64,000 bases of DNA from Streptomyces sp. TG1A-8 (GTDB lineage Bacteria > Actinomycetota > Actinomycetes > Streptomycetales > Streptomycetaceae): the NCBI RefSeq assembly GCF_030499535.1, contig NZ_JASTLB010000001.1, forward strand, positions 124,001 to 188,000, given 5' to 3'. Below are positions 1-12,600 of the stretch, piece after piece; positions within the stretch are counted from its first letter, which is position 1, and every line of letters starts with the position of its first letter. The translations under genes and the position numbers were made by a program. The notes under the pieces were generated by a model that was given only the letters and a program-made list of their open reading frames with translations, made no database searches and was not told the origin of the DNA.

Positions 1-662
1 GCGCGCAGGGCGTGGGCCGCCAGGTGCAGCGCGACCAGTGAAGACGAACAGGCGGTGTCCACGCTGACCGCGGGGCCCTCGAAGCCGAAGACGTACGAGA
101 TGCGGCCGGAGGCGACACTGTCGGAGTTGCCTCCGGCCAGGAAGCCCTCGACCTCCTCGGGCACGTGGCGCAGGCGGGAGCCGTAGTCCTGGTACTGGAT
201 ACCAGCGAAGACGCCGACCTGCGCGCCGCGCTGGGCCTGCGGGTCGATGCCGGCCCGCTCGAACGCCTCCCAGGTGGTCTCCAGCAGCAGCCGTTGCTGC
301 GGGTCCATCGCGAGCGCCTCGTGCGGCGAGATACCGAAGAACTGCGGCTCGAAGCCCGCGATCGAGTCGAGGAAGCCGCCCTCACGGGCGTAGCTGCTGT
401 CCGCCCGGACGCCTTCCGGGTCGTACAGGCGCTCCAGGTCCCAGCCGCGGTCCGACGGGAACGGTGTGATGGCGTCCGTGCCCGAGGCGACCATGCGCCA
501 CAGGTCCTCGGGGCTGTTCACGCCGCCCGGGTAGCGGCAGGCCATGCCCACGATGGCGATGGGCTCGGTGTCCCTGGCCTCGAGCTTGGCCAGCCGCTGA
601 CGCGTGCGGTGCAGATCGCTCGTGACCCGCTTCAGGTAGGTGCGGAGCTTGTCGTCGTTCAC
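1..662 (-). CDS. Type I modular PKS, module 7 start (partial, runs off left edge)
   Basis: Only the first 220 or so residues are present. They are an N-terminal docking helix of about 30 residues followed by the N-terminal half of a ketosynthase, up to the active-site Cys motif DTACSSSL at the window edge. The Cys is present, so this KS is a normal condensing domain. I chose the GTG at 662 because an AGGGA-type ribosome binding site lies just upstream and the protein then begins [10 protein letters not shown], a typical class 1 docking start. The gene follows the previous PKS after 26 nt on the same strand, so the genes are probably co-transcribed and this protein takes the chain from module 6. 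Its extender and reductive domains cannot be seen here. Confidence 0.93.
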   Translation of the reverse strand, partial: MNDDKLRTYLKRVTSDLHRTRQRLAKLEARDTEPIAIVGMACRYPGGVNSPEDLWRMVASGTDAITPFPSDRGWDLERLYDPEGVRADSSYAREGGFLDSIAGFEPQFFGISPHEALAMDPQQRLLLETTWEAFERAGIDPQAQRGAQVGVFAGIQYQDYGSRLRHVPEEVEGFLAGGNSDSVASGRISYVFGFEGPAVSVDTACSSSLVALHLAAHALR

Positions 663-688
663 TGCTGTCCCTCTACCTTGGTGGGCGG

Positions 689-3600
689 TCACGACATGCC
701 CAGTTCGTTGTCGATGAAGTCGAAGATCTCGTCGTCGTCGGCCGAGTCGAGGAGTTGGTCCACGCGGTCGACCTCGCTCGCCGAGCCCGCCTTGGCCAAC
801 AGATCCCGCAACCGGCCGGCTAGCTCGTCGCGGTAGCGCTCGTCGTCCAGGAGGACGGTGAGCCGCTCCAGCTCGGCGACGCCCGGCAGTCGCCCGTCCG
901 CCGGCTCCAGAACAAGTTCGGCTGCGAGGTAGCCGGCGATGGCCCGGCACGACGGGTAGTCGAAGAGCAGGGTGGCGGGAAGCCGCAGTCCGGTGACCGC
1001 GCCCAGCCGGTTGCGCAGTTCGACCGCGGTCAGCGAGTCAAAGCCCACCTCGAGAAGGCCACGGTCGACATCGACGGAGCCGGCCTCGGTGAATCCCAGC
1101 ACGGTGGCGGTGTGGTCACGGACCAGGTCGATCAGGGCCCGGTCGCGTTGTGTGTCCGTCATGCCGGACAGCCGCTGAGCCAGGCCCGCCGCCTCTGCGG
1201 CGCCGGTGGTGGCGTCGGCGGCGCTGCGCCGTACGGTCGAGCGCACCAGTCCCCGCAGCACCGCGGGCACCTCGCCCTGCGCCTGGACCGCCTTGGTGTC
1301 CAGGCGCAGCGGCAGCAGGACCGGCTGGTCCTCGCTGAGCGCTGTGTCGAACAGCTCCAGGCCCTCCGCGGGCGGGAAGGCGATGATGCCGCCCCGGGCG
1401 ATGCGCTTGAAGTCGTTCTCATCGAGGTGGCCGCTCATGCCGGCGTCGTTGGCCCACAGGCCCCAGGCCAGCGAGGCGGCCGGCAGTCCCTGGGCCCTGC
1501 GGTGGTGGGACAGGGCGTCCAGGAAGGCGTTGCCCGCCGCGTAGTTGGCCTGCCCCATGCCGCCGAAGACGCCGGCCACGGAGGAGAAGACCACGAAGGC
1601 CGACAGGTCCAGGTCCGCGGTGAGTTCCTGGAGGTTGAGGACCGCGTCGACCTTGGGCCGTAGGACCACGTCCAGTTGCTCGTCGGTGATGGCTGCCACG
1701 ATGCCGTCCCGCACCACACCGGCGGTGTGGACGACGGCCGTGACCGGGAACGCGGACGGGACCGCGGCAAGCAGGGCGGCGAGCGCGTCGCGGTCGGCGA
1801 CGTCACAGGCCGCCACCTCGACTTCGGCGCCCAGCGCCGTGAGCTCCTCCTGCAGCCGCGCGGCGCCTTCGCCGGCGGGGCCGCTGCGGCTGGTCAACAG
1901 AAGTCGTCCGACCCCGTGTTCGGTGACCAGGTGCCGGGACACGTGGGCACCGATCGCGCCGGTGCCGCCGGTCACCAGGACGGTGCCGCCGCGCTCCCAC
2001 TGCGGTGTGGTGGGAGCTGCGCCCACCGGAACGCGCGCGATGCGGTAGGCGTACGCCCGGCCGTCGCGCACCGCCAGTTGCGGCTCGCCGCCGGCCACGG
2101 CGCGCGCGAGTGCCGTGTCGTCGTCGTGGTCGACCAGCACGAACCGGTCCGGGTGCTCGGTCTGTGCGGAGCGGACCAAACCCCAGACGGCGGCACCGGC
2201 GAGATCGGTCACATCGTCCTCCGCGGTCAGGGGCACCGCGCCGCTGGTGGCGAAGACGAGCTTGGCCCCCTCCCCGTCCTGGGCGAGCCAGTCGCGGATG
2301 TCGGCGAGTGCCTGCCGGGTGGCGCGGCGCACGGCGTCGGCGTCCTGTCCCGGCTCGTAGCTGCGCACCTCGAACGCGGTGGCGCCCCCGGCGGCGGGCA
2401 GCGGTACCTCGATGAACTCCGGGCGGTACAGGGTCTGGTGGATCCGCCCGCCACCGGTCGCGGACCTGGCGGGTGCGGCCGGCCGCAGGGCGAGCGACTC
2501 GGCCGTGGCGACCGGTGTGCCCGTGGCGTCGGCGAGGGTGACGGACATCGAGCTGTCGCCGGTGGGCACCATGCGCAGCCGGACGGCGGCCGCGCCGCCG
2601 GCGTGCAGGGTGACGCCGCTCCAGGAGAACGGCAACCAGGCCTGGCCGCTGCCACTCAGCACACCGAAGGCCAGCGAGTGCAGCACGCTGTCCAGGAGAG
2701 CCGGGTGAAGTCCGAAGCGGCTGGCCTCGGACCGCACGGACGCGGGCAGGGCGGCCTCGGCGAACACCTCCTCGCCGCGGCGCCACACCGCCGTGAGCCC
2801 CTGGAAGACCGGACCGTAGGCAAAGCCGCTTTCGGTGAACCGGTCGTACAGGCCGGTGACGTCGATCCGCTCGGCGCCCGGTGGCGGCCACTCGACGAGC
2901 GACTGGGCAGCGGGTGTGGCGGCCGACGACAGCACACCGTCCGCGTGCCGGGTCCACGCTTCCTCGGCGGGCGCGTCCTGCGGCCGGGAGAAGACCTCCA
3001 GCGAGCGGGTCCCGTCTGCCGCCCGCGGGCCGACCCGCATCTGCAGGACCACGGCGCCCTGCGCCGGCAGCACCAGCGGTGCCGCCAGGGACAGTTCGTC
3101 GACCCGGCCGCAGCCGACCTCGTCGGCCGCCCGGACCGCCAGTTCGAGGAAGGCCGTCGCCGGGAACAACGCCTCGTCGAACACCCCGTGGTCGGCCAGC
3201 CACGGTGTGCTGTACAGCGACAGCCTGCTGGTGAACACGTATTGGTCCGACTCGGCCAGTTCGACGGCGGCGCCCAACAGCGGATGCCCGGTGGCGACCA
3301 GACCCGCCGACGTCACGTCGCCGGCGTCGGCTGGGGCATCGAGCCAGTAGCGCTCGCGCTGGAACGCGTAGGTGGGCAGCGGCACGCGCCGCACGTCGCG
3401 GTCCTCGAAGAACCGCTCCCAGTCGGGGGTGCGCACCTGGGTGTGCAACCGGCCCAGGGCGGCGGTCACCGAGTGGACCTCGTCGCGGTCCCGGTGCAGC
3501 AGCGGGATCAGCTCGGCTCGGCCCTCCAGGCAGTCCTGGGCGAGCGCGGTGAGGGAGCCGTCGGGGCCGATCTCGAGGAACGCGGTCACCCCGGCCCGTT

Positions 3601-6600
3601 CGAGGGTCCGAACACCGTCGAGGAACCGCACCGCCTGGCGGACGTGGTCCACCCAGTAGTCCGGTGTGCACAGCTGGTCGGCGTCGGCGAGGGCCCCGGT
3701 GACGTTGGAGACGATGGGGATACGCGGCGGGTGGAACTCGAGCTGTGCCGCGACCTCACGGAACTCCTTCAGCATGCCGTCCATGTGCGGGGAGTGGAAG
3801 GCGTGGCTGACTCGCAGCCGCTTGGTCTTGTAGCCGTCCGCGGCGAGTCGGCCGGCGACGTCCAGCACGGCCTCCTCGTCCCCGGCGATGACGGTGGCCG
3901 TCGTGCTGTTGAGCGCGGCCACGGCGACCGTGTCTCCACGGTCCGCGAGGAAGGGCAGGACCACGTCCTCGGGGGCCATCACGGACACCATGGCTCCGTC
4001 ACCGGGCATGGACTGCATGAGCCGGGCCCGCTGCGCCACCAGGCGGGCGGCGTCCGGCAGCGACAGCACCCCGGCGACGTGGGCGGCCGCCAGCTCGCCG
4101 ACCGAGTGGCCGATGAGGTAGTCGGGCCGCACGCCCCAGTGCTCGACGAGCCGGAAGAGCGCGACCTCGACGGCGAAGAGGGCCGGCTGGGTGAAGGCCG
4201 TCCGGTTGAGCAGGTCCGCGTCCGCCGAGTCGGCGGCGGAGCCGATGACGGCGCGCAGGGGCTGGTCCAGAAGCGGGTCGAGGGCTGCGCACACGGTGTC
4301 GAACGCCTCGGTGAACACCGGGAACTCGCGGTGCAGCCGCAGCCCCATACCCAGCCGCTGGCTGCCCTGTCCGGAGAAGAGGAACGCCAGGCGCCGCTCC
4401 GCGGGGAGAAGGGTGCCGGTCACCGACCGCAGGGCGGCACGGATCGCACCGTGGTCCTCGCCCTGCACGACGGCCCGGTGTTCGAGGTGCGCGCGGGCGG
4501 TGGCCAGGGTGTGGCCGACGTCGGCGAGCCGTACCTCCGGGTGCTCCGCCAGGTGCCTGTCGAGCCGGGCCGCCTGCTCGCGCAGCGCTTCGGCGCTGCG
4601 GGCGGACAGCACCAGCGGCACCGGCAGCGGCTCCCGTACGTCGTCGGTGGTCGCCGCGTCGTCGGGGGCCTGCTCCAGGATGGTGTGCGCGTTGGTGCCG
4701 CTGACACCGAAGGAGGACACGGCTGCCCGGCGGGGGTGGCCGGTGACGGGCCACGGGGTGTTCCCGGTGACCAGCTCGATGCTGCCCGCGGTCCAGTCGA
4801 TGAGCGGCGACGGCTCGTCCACGTGGAGGGTGCCGGGCACTGTGCCGTGCTGCATGGCCAGCACCATCTTGATGACGCCCGCGATGCCTGCCGCGGCTTG
4901 GGCGTGGCCGATGTTGGACTTGACCGAGCCGAGGAGCAGTGGCCGCGTGCGGTCCTGGCCGTAGGTCGCCAGCAGCGCCTGGGCCTCGATCGGGTCGCCC
5001 AGCCTGGTGCCGGTGCCGTGCGCCTCGACCACGTCGAGCTCGGTGGGCGCCAGCCGGGCACTGGCCAGGGCGTCGCGGATCACCCGCTGCTGGGAGGGAC
5101 CGTTGGGAGCGGTCAACCCGTTGGACGCGCCGTCCTGGTTGACCGCGCTGCCCCGCACGACGGCCAACACCGGGTGTCCGTTGCGCCGCGCGTCCGACAA
5201 CCTCTCCAGCAGCACGACGCCGACGCCCTCGGCCCAGGCGGTGCCGTCGGCGGCAGCCGCGAAGGGCTTGCAGCGGCCGTTGGCGGCGAGGCCGCGCTGC
5301 CGGCTGAACTCGATGAACGACACCGGGGTGGCCATCGCGGCGGCACCGCCGGCCAGCGCCATGGTGCACTCCCCGGCGCGCAGGGACTGCGCGGCGAGGT
5401 GGATGGCGACCAGCGAGGACGAGCAGGCGGTGTCCACGCTGACGGCCGGCCCCTCCAGGCCGAAGGTGTAGGAGATACGCCCGGAGGCGACGCTGCCCGC
5501 GCTGCCGATGCCGAGGTAGCCCTCCACTTCCTTCGGCGCGTTGCGCACCCGCAGACCGTAGTCGTGGTAGCTGGAGCCGACGAACACGCCGGCGCGGCTG
5601 CCCTTGACCGACTGCGGGTCGATGCCGGCCCGCTCGAATGCCTCCCAGCCGGTCTCGAGCAGCAGTCGCTGCTGCGGGTCGATGGTCGTCGCCTCCCGCG
5701 GGGAGATGCCGAAGAAGGCGGGGTCGAAGTCGGCCAGGTCGTGCAGGAAGCCGCCTTCGCGCGCGTAGGTGGTTCCGTGGTGGTCCGGGTCCGGGTCGTA
5801 CAGGGCGTCCAGGTCCCAGCCACGGTCTGTGGGGAACGGAGTGATGGCGTCACCGCCCTCGCTGATCAGCCGCCAGAAGTCCTCCGGGGAGTGGACGCCA
5901 CCGGGGAAGCGGCAGGCAAGGGACACGATGGCGATCTCGTCATCAGTGACCGCGGCGCCGGCCGCCGGGACCGCGACGTCCCGGGTCCGCGCCTCCGGCC
6001 CGCCGAGTTCCGCCACCAGGTGGTCGACGACAGCGGACGGGGTCGGGTGGTCGAAGACGAGGGTGACCGGCAGTCGCAGCCCAGTCGCTGCGGAGAGGCG
6101 GTTGCGGAGTTCGACCGCGGTCAGCGAGTCGCAGCCGAGGTCCTTGAAGACCCGGTCGCGGCCGATTGCGTCGGAATCGGGGTAGCCGAGGGCCTCGGCG
6201 GCCGCCGTTCGCACCAGCTCCAGCAGCGCGGCCCGGTCCAGCGCGGACGGCTGCTCGGGCCCGGCCGGCCGTTCGGCGAGCGCGGCAACCTCCGGCAGGT
6301 CGGCGATGAGGGGGCTGGGCCGCAGGGCGGTGAAGGCGGGGACGAACCGGTCCCACGCGAAGTCGGAGACAATCACGTGCGGTTCGCGTCGGCCGACAGC
6401 GTCCCGCAGGGCGGCGACGGCGCGCTCGGGGTCCATGGCGGGCATGCCGTCGCGGATCAGGCGGGCGGCCACTGCCTCGTCGGTCAGGCTCTTGCCGGCC
6501 CACAGCCCCCAGGAGACCGAGGTGGCGGGCAGACCTAGGTCGCGGCGGTGCAGGGCCAGCGCGTCGAGGTAGGCGTTGGCCGCGGCGTAACTGCCCTGTC

Positions 6601-9600
6601 CGGTGCCGGCGACGGTGGACGCCAGTGAGGAGAACAGCACGAACGCCGACAGGTCCAGGTCGCGGGTCAGTTCGTGCAGCAGCATCGCGGCGTCGGCCTT
6701 CGGCCGGAACACGCCGGCCGCGCGCTCGCCGGTGATGGAGTCGACCACGCCGTCGTCGAGGACACCCGCGGCGTGCACCACGGCGGTCAGCGGAGTCTCG
6801 GCCGGAATGCCGGCCAGGAGTTCCACGACGGCGTCCCGGTCGGCCACGTCGCAGGCGGCGACGGTGACCCGGGCGCCCAGTGCGCCGAGTTCGGCGACCA
6901 GTTCAGCCGCGCCGGGGGTGTCCGGGCCGCGCCGTCCGGTCAGCACCAGGTGTTCGGCGCCGGCCGTAGCCAGCCAACGGGCCACATGTCCGCCGAGGGC
7001 GCCCAGACCACCGGTGACCAGCACCGTTCCGGTGGGCTGCCACGGGTCGCCGGTGGCGGGGCCGGACAGCCGGTCGGCGTGCTCCACCCGGCGGCCGTAG
7101 ACGCCGGACGGGCGGACGGCCACCTGGTCCTCTCCGGTCTCCCCGGTGAGCACCGCCAGCAGTTGTTCCGCGGCCCGGTCGTCGAAGGCGGCGGGCAGGT
7201 CGACCAGGCCGGCCCATCGTGCCGGGTACTCGACGCCAGCCACGCCACCGAGGCCCCACAGGGCCGCCTGCGCGGGACTGTCCAGGGGATCGCCGGGGCT
7301 GACGGACACGGCGCCGCGGGTGGCGGTCCACAGCGGCGCGTCGATGCCCGCGTCCCCCAGGGCCTGGAGCAAGGACACGGTCAGCGGGAGCCCGGCAGGC
7401 AGCACCGACCCGGCCGACCATGGCCGGTCGGCGAGACCCAGCAGGGAGAGCACGCCTGTGGGTTCGCCGCCGGACGATGCCGTGCGCAGCAGTTCGGCGC
7501 GGGCGTTCCGGTCGGCGGTCTCCTCCCACGGGACCACGAGGATGTGGGCGCCGTGCCGGCGCAGTGCGTCGAGGTACCCGTCGACGTCCGTGCCGGCGGG
7601 AGTCACGACCAGCCAGTCACCGGCGGCCGGGCGGGCCGGGCCGCCGGTCAGGACACGCCAGGTGACCCGGTAGTGCCACGCGTCGCTGTCGCCCGCCGTG
7701 GGCAGGGCCTGGGGCTCGCCAGGGGGCGGAACGAGCCAGTAGTGCTGCCTCTGGAAGGCGTAGGTGGGCAGGGCGACACGGCGGCCGCCCGTGTGCGCGG
7801 CGGCCCAGTCCACCGTGGCGCCGCGCGCGTGCAGTTCGCCGAGGGAGGTCAGGAAGCGGTCCAGGCCGCCCTCCTCCCGGTGCAGGGTGCCGACAACGGC
7901 TCCGCCGTCGCCGGCCTCCAGTGCCTGCTGCACCCAGATCGTCAGCACGGGGTGCGGGCTGACTTCGACGAACGTGTCGTAGCCCGCGGTGATGAGCTGG
8001 TGGACGGCCTGGTCGAACTCCACGGGCCGGCGCAGGTTGCGGTACCAGTACCCGGCGTCCAGGGCGGAACCCTCCAGCCACGCGCTGTCGGCGGTGGACC
8101 AGAACCCGACCGCGGCCGGACGTGGACGCACACCGTCCAGCAGGCCGGAGAGTTCGTCGCGGATGCGCTCCACCTGGCGCGAGTGCGCGGCGAAGTCGAC
8201 ACCCGGGATCGGCCAGCGCAGGACGTCCTCGTCCGACAGCGCCGCGCTCAGTTCCTCCAGTGCCCCGGGGTCGCCGGAAAGCGTCACCGAAGCGGGACCG
8301 TTGACGGCGGCCACGCTGATACGGCCGTCCCAGTCGGCGATGCGTTCGCGCAGCGGTCCGGCCGCCATGGCCACGAACATCATCGCGCCCTGCCCGGCGA
8401 GCGCGGTGAGGGCCTTGCTGCGCAGGGCGACGATCATCGCCGCGTCCTCCAGCGTCAGCGCCCCGGCCACACACGCGGCGGCGATCTCGCCCTGGCTGTG
8501 ACCGACCACCGCGTCCGGTTCGACGCCGTAGGACCGCCACAGCGCGGCCAGGGAGACCATCACGGCGAACAGCACCGGCTGCACACGGTCCACCTGCTCG
8601 TAGTCACCGGATCGCAGGACCTCGGCCAGCGACCAGTCCACATGCGGAGCCAGGGCACGCTCACACTCGGCGAGGCGCTCGGCGAACACCGGCGACGACT
8701 CCAGCAGCTCCACCGCCATCCCCGCCCACTGCGACCCCTGACCCGGAAACACGAACACGGTCCGGCGGCCGGCGTCGGCGGTGTGTACGGGTGCCCTGCC
8801 GTCGAGCACCGCACGGAGGCCGGCGGCGAGTTCCTCGCGGTCGGCTCCCACGACCACGGCCCGCCGCTCGAACGCGGTCCTGGTGGTCGCCAGCGAGTAG
8901 CCGACATCCAGCGGGTCGGCGTCCGGCCAGTCCAGCAGGGCGCGTGCCTGGTCACGCACCGCGTCCTCGGTGCGGCCCGACAGGGTCCAGGCCACGACCG
9001 GTTCGGCGGCGGTCTCCGCGGTCGGCGCGGTCTCCTGAACAGGGGCGGGCTCGGCCTGTTCGATGATGACGTGCGCGTTGGTGCCGCTCATGCCGAACGA
9101 CGACACGCCGGCACGCCGCGGGCCGTCCCAGGCCCGCTCCTCGGTCAGCAGCTCGATGTTCCCCGCGGACCAGTCGATGAACGGCGAGGGGACGTCCGCG
9201 TGCAGCGTCCTGGGCAGCACGCCGTGCTCCATGGCCTGGAGCATCTTGATGATGCCGGCCACGCCGGAGGCGGCCTGGGTGTGGCCGATGTTGGACTTGA
9301 GCGAGCCCAGCCACAGCGGCCGGTCGCGGCCCTGGCCGTAGGTGGCGAGCAGGGCCTGGGCCTCGATCGGGTCGCCCAGCCTGGTGCCGGTGCCGTGCGC
9401 CTCGACCACGTGCACGTCGGAGGGTTCGAGTCCGGCGTTCGCCAGGGCCTGTTGGATGACGCGCTGCTGCGAGAGTCCGTTCGGCGCAGTCAGGCCGTTC
9501 GAGGCGCCGTCCTGGTTGACGGCGCTGCCGCGCACGACGGCCAACACCGGGTGCCCGTTGCGCCGGGCATCGGACATGCGTTCCAGGACGAGCATGCCGA

Positions 9601-12600
9601 CACCCTCGGCTATGCCGAATCCGTCGGCGTCGACGCCGAACGGTTTGCAGCGGCCGTCGGCCGCCAGGCCACGCTGCCGGCTGAAGCCGGTGAAGGACAG
9701 GGGGGATCCCAGAATGGTGGCGCCGGCGGCCAGGGCCAGCGAGCACTCGCCGGACCGCAGCGCCTGGGCCGCGAGGTGCACGGCTATGAGTGAGGACGAG
9801 CAGGCGGTGTCGATCGTCAGCGCCGGTCCTTCCAGGCCGAGCGAGTAGGAGATACGACCGGACAGCACACTGCTGGAGATGCCGGCGATGAGATGGCCCT
9901 CGGCCTCCTCGGGCACCCGCTCGCCGTCCCCACCGTACCCCTGGTACCCGGCGCCGACGAACACGCCGGTGTGGGTACCGCTCAGCGAGGTCGGATCGAT
10001 ACCGGCCCGCTCCAGCGCCTCCCAGGACGTCTCCAGCAGCAGCCGCTGCTGCGGGTCCATGGCGAGGGCCTCACGCGGGCTGATGCCGAAGAACGCCGGG
10101 TCGAACAGGCCGGCGTCGTAGACGAAGCCGCCCGCCCGGGAGTAGGTCGTGCCGGGCCGGTCGAAATCGGTGTCGAAGAGGTCCCCGAGGTTCCAGCCGC
10201 GGTCGCCGGGGAGTTCGGATATCGCGTCGCGCCCCTCCGCGAGCAGCCGCCACAGGTCCTCAGGGGTGCGCACGCCGCCCGGGTAGCGGCAGGCGGCGGA
10301 GACGATGACGACGGGGTCGCCGTCGGCGGGTACGGTCACCGGCACCGGGGCGGCCTGCGTCGTCGCCGTGCCGAGCAATTGGTCGCGCAGGTGGTCGGCG
10401 AGGGTGGTGGCCGTGGAGTAGTCGAAGACGACGGTGACCGGCAACCGCAGGCCCGTCGAGGCGTTCAGCCGGCCGCGCAGGTCGACGGCGGTCAGCGAGT
10501 CGAAGCCCAGCTCCCGGAAGGCACGCCCCGGATCGATGTCGGCCGCGGACTCGTGATCGAGGACGGCCGCGGCCTGGGTCCGGACGAGGTCGGCAAGCGC
10601 TTCGCGCTGCTCGGCTTCGGGGAGGACACGGAGCCGATCCAGCAAGGGCGAGGAGCTCTCGTCCTGACGGGCGGCGTCTGCCGCCTGATCGGACAGCGCG
10701 TCGCGGGCGTCGGGCAGGTCGGAGATGAGGGCGCTGGGCCGGGCGGATGTGAACACGGGGGCGAAGCGGTCCCAGTCGACGGCGGCCACGACGATGACCG
10801 TCTCGTCCCGGTCCAGTACCTGCTGGAAGCCCTCGATGGCGAGCGAGGGGCGCATGAAGGGGATGCCCCGTCCGCGCAATTGCTGCTCGGCGAGGTTGGC
10901 GGCCATCCCCTTGCCGTCCTGCGGGGCCCAGATGCCCCAGACCACCGAGGTGGCTGCCAGCCCGCGGGCGCGCCGGCGCTCCGCGAGGCCGTCCAGATAG
11001 GCGTTGGCGGCGGCGTAAGCGCCGTGGTCCGCGCTGCCCCAGACCGCGGAGATGGACGAGAACAGGACGAACGCGTCCACCTCGCCGATCAGCTCGTCCA
11101 GGTGGGCCGCGCCGAGTACCTTGGCGTGCAGGGTGTCGCCGAACTCGGCGAGGTCGGTGTCCGGTAGCGGCACGAGGCGGCCCGCGCCCGCTGTGTGCAT
11201 GACGGAGCGGATCCGGTCGCCCTGGGCCTCCAGGCCGGCGATGAGGGCGGCCAGTTGCTCGCGGTCGGTCACGTCGCAGGCGGCGGTGGTGACGCGGGCG
11301 CCCATGGACCGGAGTTCCGCGGTCAGCTCCGCGGCGCCGGGTGCGTCGCCGCCCCGCCGGCTGAGGAGCACCAGGTGTTCCGCTCCGTTGCGTGCCAGCC
11401 AGGCGGCGATCTGCCCGCCGACGGCGCCCGTGCCGCCGGTGATGAGGACGGTGCCGCGGGGGCGCCATGGCTCGGGCGCTGCCCCGGAGGGCAAGGGGGC
11501 TCGGGCGAGGCGGCGTCCGTACGCGCCGCCGGGCCGCAGGGCCACCTGGTCCTCCTCTCCGTCACCGGCCAGCACGGAGGTCAGGGCGGCGGGGTCGAAG
11601 CCCTCGGCCAAGTCGCAGAGTCCGCCCCAGCGCCGCGGGTACTCCAGGGCGGCAACGCGGCCCAGGCCCCACACCAGGTTCTGGGCGACGCCGGTCACCG
11701 GGTCGTCGTGGTCTGTGGAGACCGCGCCGCTGGTCAGGCACCACAGCGGGGCGTCGATGCCCGTGTCGTCGAGCGCCTGGGCGAGAGCGAGGGTGAGGGC
11801 CACGCCGACCGGCACGACGGCGTGGTCCGGGTGCGGCCGTTCGTCCAGGCTGAGGAGCGACACCACCCGGTGCAACGGACGGGGCAGGCCGGCCAGTCGC
11901 CGCGCGAGCGTCCGCCGGTCGCTGTCGGCGGCGGTCAGTTCCGCCTGCGTCACCGTTGCGCCGGCGGCCTCCAGCGCCCGGCGTACGTCGACGGCGAGCG
12001 GGTGGCCGGTCTCCGGGACGAGCAGCAAGCAGTGGCCGGAGATGTCCCCGGGTGCACGGGCGGGCAGCGCCTTCCAGGTGATGCGGTACCGCCAGGAGTC
12101 AACTGTGGCGCAGCTGTCGCGGCGGTTGCGCCAGTCGGACAGCGTGGGCAGCAGGGCGCTGAGCGGCGTCTGCGGGTCCACGCCGAGCAGCTCTCCCAGG
12201 CTGCCGTCCTCGACCGTCTGCCAGAAGTGGTTTTGCTCCGCCTCGCCGATGCCGACACTGTCCTCCAGCCAGTACCGCTTGCGCTGGAAGGGGTAGGTCG
12301 GCAGATCCCGGTAGGCCGGCGTGCCGGCGAAGAACGGTGACCAGTCCACCTCCACACCACGGACGAACAACTCCGCCACCGACGTCAGGAAGCGGCGCAT
12401 GCCGCCCTCGTCACGCCGCAACGTCCCCGACACGACGGCCCCGTCACCCAGCGCCTCGTCCACCCCCATCGTCAGGACGGGATGGGCACTGACCTCGACG
12501 AAGACGTCGTGCCCGGCAGCCGCGAGATCCCGTACGGCGGTTTCGAACCGCACCGTCTGACGCAGATTGCGGAACCAGTACCCGGCACCGAGTTCCTCCC

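Noticed and set aside
1676..6538. Very long open frame (over 1600 codons) on the plus strand
   Set aside because: It is antisense to PKS modules 5-6. High GC in PKS genes leaves the opposite strand open. The translation is low-complexity Gly/Arg/Val-rich with no family motif.
6674..9793. Plus-strand open frame of about 1000 codons, and a similar one at 24308-27766
   Set aside because: Both are antisense shadows of PKS domains. They have no ribosome binding site and no recognisable domain.
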